A DNA stretch of 8,696 bases from assembly GCA_963808455.1 (NCBI GenBank), contig CAWEHT010000369.1, forward strand, positions 1-8,696, in the 5' to 3' direction. Below, one piece after another: positions 5,608 to 8,696 of the stretch. Position numbers and translations under genes: made by a program. How positions within the stretch are numbered: the stretch's first letter is position 1; every line of letters starts with the position of its first letter. Below the pieces are notes generated by a model, which saw only the letters and a program-made list of their open reading frames with translations, did no database searches and was not told the origin of the DNA. The DNA comes from CAWEHT01 sp963808455. GTDB lineage: Bacteria > Chloroflexota > Anaerolineae > CG2-30-64-16.

Positions 5608-6504
5608 ATGAGCATAAAGCTCGCCTGCGCCGCGCTGTATCCCATCACCCGTTATGGTTTCCCGTATAGCCTCGATAACTACCTCAAGGCGGTCGCTGAA
5701 CTCAGCTGGGTGGGTTTCGGAGCCTGCGAGTTAGAGATCAACGTCGATCTAGACCTTCAGGAGTATGTGGACCGCCAGAGCGAGGTTGTGACGGGGCTGA
5801 GTAAGCATAGGATGACCCTCTCGGCCATCATCGTCGTGTTGCAGGGCGGCTTCTCTATGAATGCCCAGCTGGCTGACAGGCACCTGGCCCTGTTCGAACA
5901 GGCCTGTGGCTTTGGCCGAAGCGTAGGCTGTGACAACATGTGCATCTGTGCCTATATGCCGCCAGAGATCAAGGGCGTGCCAGGCTCGGAAGCCTACCGG
6001 GGCAGTCCACCCCTCCAGATCCGGGTACCGGAAGGGTTCGAGTGGCCAACGTTCTGGGCTAACGCCGTCCACCGTTTCAGCCTGATGGCGGCGTCGGCGG
6101 CGCGCTATGGCCAAAACCTGATCATCGAGAACCGGGTCGGTGATTTCGTCAGCACGAGCGACGGTATCTTGAAGCTGATCGATGATGCCAGTGCCGCGAA
6201 CGCAGGCTGCCTGCTCGATCTGGCTCACAGCCATGCCACAAAGGAGCACTTCGACCTGATCATCCCCAAATTGCAGCGCAGGCTGGCGTACGTGCACCTG
6301 GCTGACAATGACGGCAGCTACTCGTACCACCTCCCGGCAGGGTGCGGCAACATCGACTTTCCCGCCGTTTTGCGGAGCCTGCGAGCTATCGGCTTCCACG
6401 GCTGCGTTGCAGTCAACTACGGTGGTGTCAGCGCCGACCGGATCCTAGCCGAGGTGAGCAGAGGGCGACAGTACTTTGCCACGTGCCTGGAGGCCATACA
6501 ATAG
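5608..6504 (+). CDS. Sugar phosphate isomerase/epimerase-like TIM-barrel protein
   Basis: This encodes 298 residues with an intact frame and a strong ribosome site, GGAGGAG (5597-5603), four bases before the ATG. The protein fits the xylose-isomerase-like TIM-barrel superfamily (AP endonuclease 2 type), whose soluble members isomerise, epimerise or dehydrate sugars and inositols with a divalent metal. Likely metal and active-site residues are Glu174 in LIIENRVGDF, Asp204 and the nearby histidines in LLDLAHSHA, and His230 in YVHLADNDG. The fourth metal ligand in tagatose-3-epimerase-like enzymes is a Glu near the C-terminus, but here that position appears to be Asn270 in CVAVNYGG. The enzyme may thus differ in metal use or chemistry. 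Its place between a GntR regulator and a solute-binding lipoprotein points to sugar catabolism. The substrate is unknown. Confidence 0.82.
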   Translation: MSIKLACAALYPITRYGFPYSLDNYLKAVAELSWVGFGACELEINVDLDLQEYVDRQSEVVTGLSKHRMTLSAIIVVLQGGFSMNAQLADRHLALFEQACGFGRSVGCDNMCICAYMPPEIKGVPGSEAYRGSPPLQIRVPEGFEWPTFWANAVHRFSLMAASAARYGQNLIIENRVGDFVSTSDGILKLIDDASAANAGCLLDLAHSHATKEHFDLIIPKLQRRLAYVHLADNDGSYSYHLPAGCGNIDFPAVLRSLRAIGFHGCVAVNYGGVSADRILAEVSRGRQYFATCLEAIQ

Positions 6505-6542
6505 GTGTCGGTATGCCATCCTGGGGCGGTCTTTGATCCTGG

Positions 6543-6554
6543 AAAAGGAGGTGA
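6543..6554 (+). promoter_or_regulatory. Very strong Shine-Dalgarno sequence without a matching start codon
   Basis: AAAAGGAGGTGA is an almost complete match to the anti-Shine-Dalgarno end of 16S rRNA. No ATG, GTG or TTG occurs 5-12 bases after it. The next candidates, TTG 6569, GTG 6572 and ATG 6585, are too far away. A frame from ATG 6585 is open and in frame with the lipoprotein gene, but it would put 23 polar residues ahead of the signal peptide. It may mark a lost leader gene, a ribosome standby site, or a mutated start. Confidence 0.45.
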
Positions 6555-6653
6555 GCAGAAGAGAGACCTTGGTGCTGCGGATCCATGTCGGCCTTGGCTC
6601 GCGTCGGGTGGCCTGGCCCTGATCTGTCGCTTGGTGCAGGGAGGAAGAAAAAC

Positions 6654-8469
6654 ATGAGCAGCTCACGTTATTCGTCGGTCGGCTTTCTGGTCCTGGTAGC
6701 CCTCTTGCTCAGCTTTGCAGGCTGCCAACCGGCAGCCACCACGGCTTCCACGGCAGCGCCGGTGCCCACCACGGCTTCCACGGCAGCGCCGGTGCCCACC
6801 CAGGCGCCCGCCGCCGCGTCCACCACCGCAGCGCCGACTGCTGCGCCCGCAACCGAAGCCTCCACCGCGGCGGCCGCAGCCGCGCCCACCGCAGCGCCGG
6901 CGCCCACGACGGCACCGGCCCAATCGTCCGCCCAGGCTCGTCCGTTCGTCACGCTGGCCAGCGATGTGGTGGTCTCGCTGGATCCTGCCGAGGATTGGTC
7001 CTTCGGTGGCGGCGCGGGCGTGTTGCTGCACGAATATGACACGCTATTTGCCGTGCAGGGGGCTGATAAGGCGGTTGTCAAGCCACTGCTGGCGACCGCG
7101 ATCCCTACCAAGGACAACGGAGGGATCTCGGCAGACGGCAAGACATATACCATTCACCTCCAGCCCAATGCCCATTTTCATGACGGGTCGCCCCTCAACG
7201 CCGCGGCCGTCAAGTACTCGATCGATCGCCGACATCGCGCTCAAGCTCGGCCCAGATGCCTATTACGCCAACCTGGACAAGTCGGTCGTGGTCAACGACC
7301 TCACGTTGCAACTGGTGCTGAAACAGCCCTCGTCCATGTTCTTGAATCTGCTGGCCAACCCCTGGGCCACCCGCATCGTCAATCCGGCCGTGGCAAAAGC
7401 CCACGAGGTCAAAGGCGACTGGGGCCACGCCTACATCGTCAACCATGACGCCGGCTCCGGCCCCTACATCCTACAGGGCTGGCAGCGTGATCAGAAGCAG
7501 ATCACCCTCGTGCGCGACCCCAACTACTGGGGAGGTTGGAGCAGCGGATCCCACATCGACACGGTCATCGTACGCTGGGTGGACGAGCCGTCCACAGCCA
7601 GGTCGCTGATCGAGAAGGGGGATGCAGATATAGCCACCGACCTGACCGTCGAGGACTGGACGGCCTTGGGCAAAGAAAGCAATATCCAGACCTTCGCGTT
7701 TCCGTCCACGCTCGTGGCCCAGGTCTATCTCAACAACCAGATCCCGCCCTTCAACAACGTCAAAGTGCGCCAGGCCATGAAGGCGTCTTTCGATACACAG
7801 TCGATCATCAATGGGGTGCTGGACGGCATGGGCGTCCCCACTGACAGCCAGGGCCCGACGTTCGTCACGGGGTACGCGCCGGCGAACGGCGACATCAAGT
7901 TCGACCTGAACCAGGCCAAGAAGCTCCTGGCCGACGCGGGCATGCCGAACGGCTTCTCGTTCACGGTGGAGGACCCTGGCCTGTTCCAGCACAGCTCCGA
8001 CGTGCTCGCATACTGGCAGGCCGATCTGGCCAAGATCGGCGTCCAGATGAAGATCGAATCGGTGGAGCAGAGCCAATTCTATGCCAAGCTGCAAGGCAAT
8101 CCGCCGCAAGTCCCCGTGTCTTACCTTTCGAACATGGGCCCCGACTTCACGGACGTCTGGTCCTATATGTGGTACGATTATTTGTCATCCCACGTATCGC
8201 CTAGCTGCTGCGACTACTCGAACTACCTCAATCCGAAAGTGGACGGCCTGATCAACGCCGCCGACGCCGAGTTCGATGGCACCAAGCGCCAGGGCATTTA
8301 CCAACAACTCTTCGACACCATGGCGCAGGACGTGCCGATGCTCCAGCCGTTCAACTTCAAGAGCCTGGTAGCCTTGCGTTCCAACGTCACAGGTTACTCC
8401 TACAACATCAGCAACGGCTATCAGTACATCCCCTACGAGACGATGACGGTATCCAGGTCGGGGGGGTAG
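6654..8469 (+). CDS. ABC transporter substrate-binding lipoprotein, family 5 (oligopeptide/sugar type), frameshifted
   Basis: This is an extracytoplasmic solute-binding protein that delivers its ligand to a membrane ABC permease. The ATG at 6654 is preceded by AGGGAGGA (6638-6645) at eight bases. Residues 1-24 are a lipoprotein signal peptide with lipobox FAGC, so Cys24 is the lipid anchor. Residues 25-95 are a flexible Ala/Pro/Thr linker. The family-5 domain follows, with YTIHLQPNAHFHDGSPLNAA near 165-184. The frame breaks at about 7230, after KYSIDR (residue 192), and resumes at 7231 as DIALKLGPDAYYANLD. Downstream landmarks are LVRDPNYWGG, KVRQAMKASFD and a normal C-terminus. Rejoined, it is about 604 residues, as expected. 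Permease and ATPase genes, usually next, are absent from the remaining 227 bases. Many family-5 proteins from Chloroflexota-like genomes serve sugars rather than peptides, so the ligand is open. The frame break may be an artefact. Confidence 0.87.
6741..6800 (+). repeat. Exact 30-base tandem duplication in the lipoprotein linker
   Basis: Bases 6741-6770 and 6771-6800 are identical, and the identity extends five bases to the left (6736-6740 match 6766-6770). Each copy encodes the ten residues TTASTAAPVP. The duplication keeps the reading frame and lengthens a disordered linker, so it is probably tolerated and recent. Confidence 0.9.
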
Positions 8470-8608
8470 CTTCAATCACGATCGCCGGCCACGGCGTAGC
8501 ACCTGCAGAGCAAACCCTGCGTCTACGCCCAGAGCCGGCACTCAAGACGGCTGCGGCGAACAGCAATACGTTGCTATCGCGTACACCTTCGACGGTGCCG
8601 TTCTTGCT

Positions 8609-8696
8609 GTCCTCGGCGCGTTCTATGACTTCGGCCTTCGCGCCGATCAGTTCGACGCCGTATTTCTCCAGCACGCCCGATGCGGCGAGTTGCATG
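8609..8696 (-). pseudogene. Fragment of carbamoyl-phosphate synthase large chain (carB-like)
   Basis: On the - strand from the window edge, 29 residues include SGVLEKYGVELIGAKAEVI and then ERAED. This closely fits the conserved N-terminal region of CarB, roughly residues 95-125, where GVLEKYGVELIGA is followed by an Ile-x-x-AEDR motif. After AED the match stops in all three frames: the next residues are SKNGTVEGVRDSN, not the expected continuation. The upstream part of the gene, if any, lies to the right of the window. The match is short, so this could be a truncated gene copy, a rearrangement breakpoint, or a chimeric join at a contig end. CarB makes carbamoyl phosphate for arginine and pyrimidine synthesis, which is unrelated to the neighbouring catabolic locus. 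Confidence 0.5.

Noticed and set aside
6715..7226. Reading the lipoprotein gene's second frame back to 6715 as a separate start
   Set aside because: That part is Pro/Arg-rich shadow. The signal peptide, lipobox and binding-domain N-terminus are in the other frame.
8500..8606. Possible + strand coding segment reading QQYVAIAYTFDGAVLAVLG
   Set aside because: A faint resemblance to quinoprotein dehydrogenase ends, but there is no start and no supporting upstream sequence. The adjoining carB-like match on the other strand is stronger.
1..8696. CRISPR array, tRNA, rRNA or riboswitch
   Set aside because: No regularly spaced repeats, no cloverleaf with a T-loop consensus, and no recognised riboswitch core were seen on either strand by eye.

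Overview
The window looks like part of a high-GC bacterial genome, most likely Chloroflexota (Anaerolineae or a relative). That is an inference. It rests on the ABC-transporter lipoprotein with a long Ala/Pro/Thr linker after its lipid-anchored cysteine, the style of the serine recombinase module, and the general composition. No rRNA, tRNA or other marker confirms it. Both ends are cut: the window opens inside an aldolase gene and closes inside what looks like a carB fragment.

Layout. (1) 1-685: 3' part of a HpcH/HpaI-type aldolase gene on the + strand, with a one-base frameshift near 508 and a very G-rich tail (663-721). (2) About 722-4740: a patchwork accessory stretch of lower GC. It holds a solitary HigA/XRE-type antitoxin-like gene with its own promoter (973-1254), a decayed end of an ISAs1-like insertion sequence (1588-1740), a large serine recombinase gene on the - strand (3353 down to about 1728) that is frameshifted and has lost its natural end, a small gene translationally coupled upstream of it (3353-3553), and an unrecognised 239-residue protein on the + strand (3682-4401). 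(3) 4744-8469: a carbohydrate-type catabolic cluster on the + strand. It has a GntR/HutC regulator (4818-5583), a sugar phosphate isomerase/epimerase-like TIM-barrel protein (5608-6504), and a family-5 ABC substrate-binding lipoprotein (6654-8469). (4) 8470-8696: no complete gene, with a short - strand match to carbamoyl-phosphate synthase large chain at the very end.

How the genes fit together. The regulator, isomerase and binding protein read as one locus: a solute is captured outside the cell, converted inside it, and the locus is controlled by a ligand-responsive repressor or activator. A 2-keto-3-deoxy-sugar-acid type aldolase would suit such a pathway, so the accessory stretch may have been inserted into, or next to, an older catabolic region. 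The solute cannot be named from sequence alone.

Four genes (aldolase, recombinase, GntR regulator, binding protein) each carry exactly one frame break, and all four shift the frame in the same direction (+1). This is either a systematic error in a low-coverage assembly or real decay. The isomerase and the antitoxin-like gene are intact. I did not find a convincing new defence or metabolic system. The best leads are the coupled small gene beside the recombinase, the unknown 239-residue protein, and the isomerase with an altered metal-site residue.
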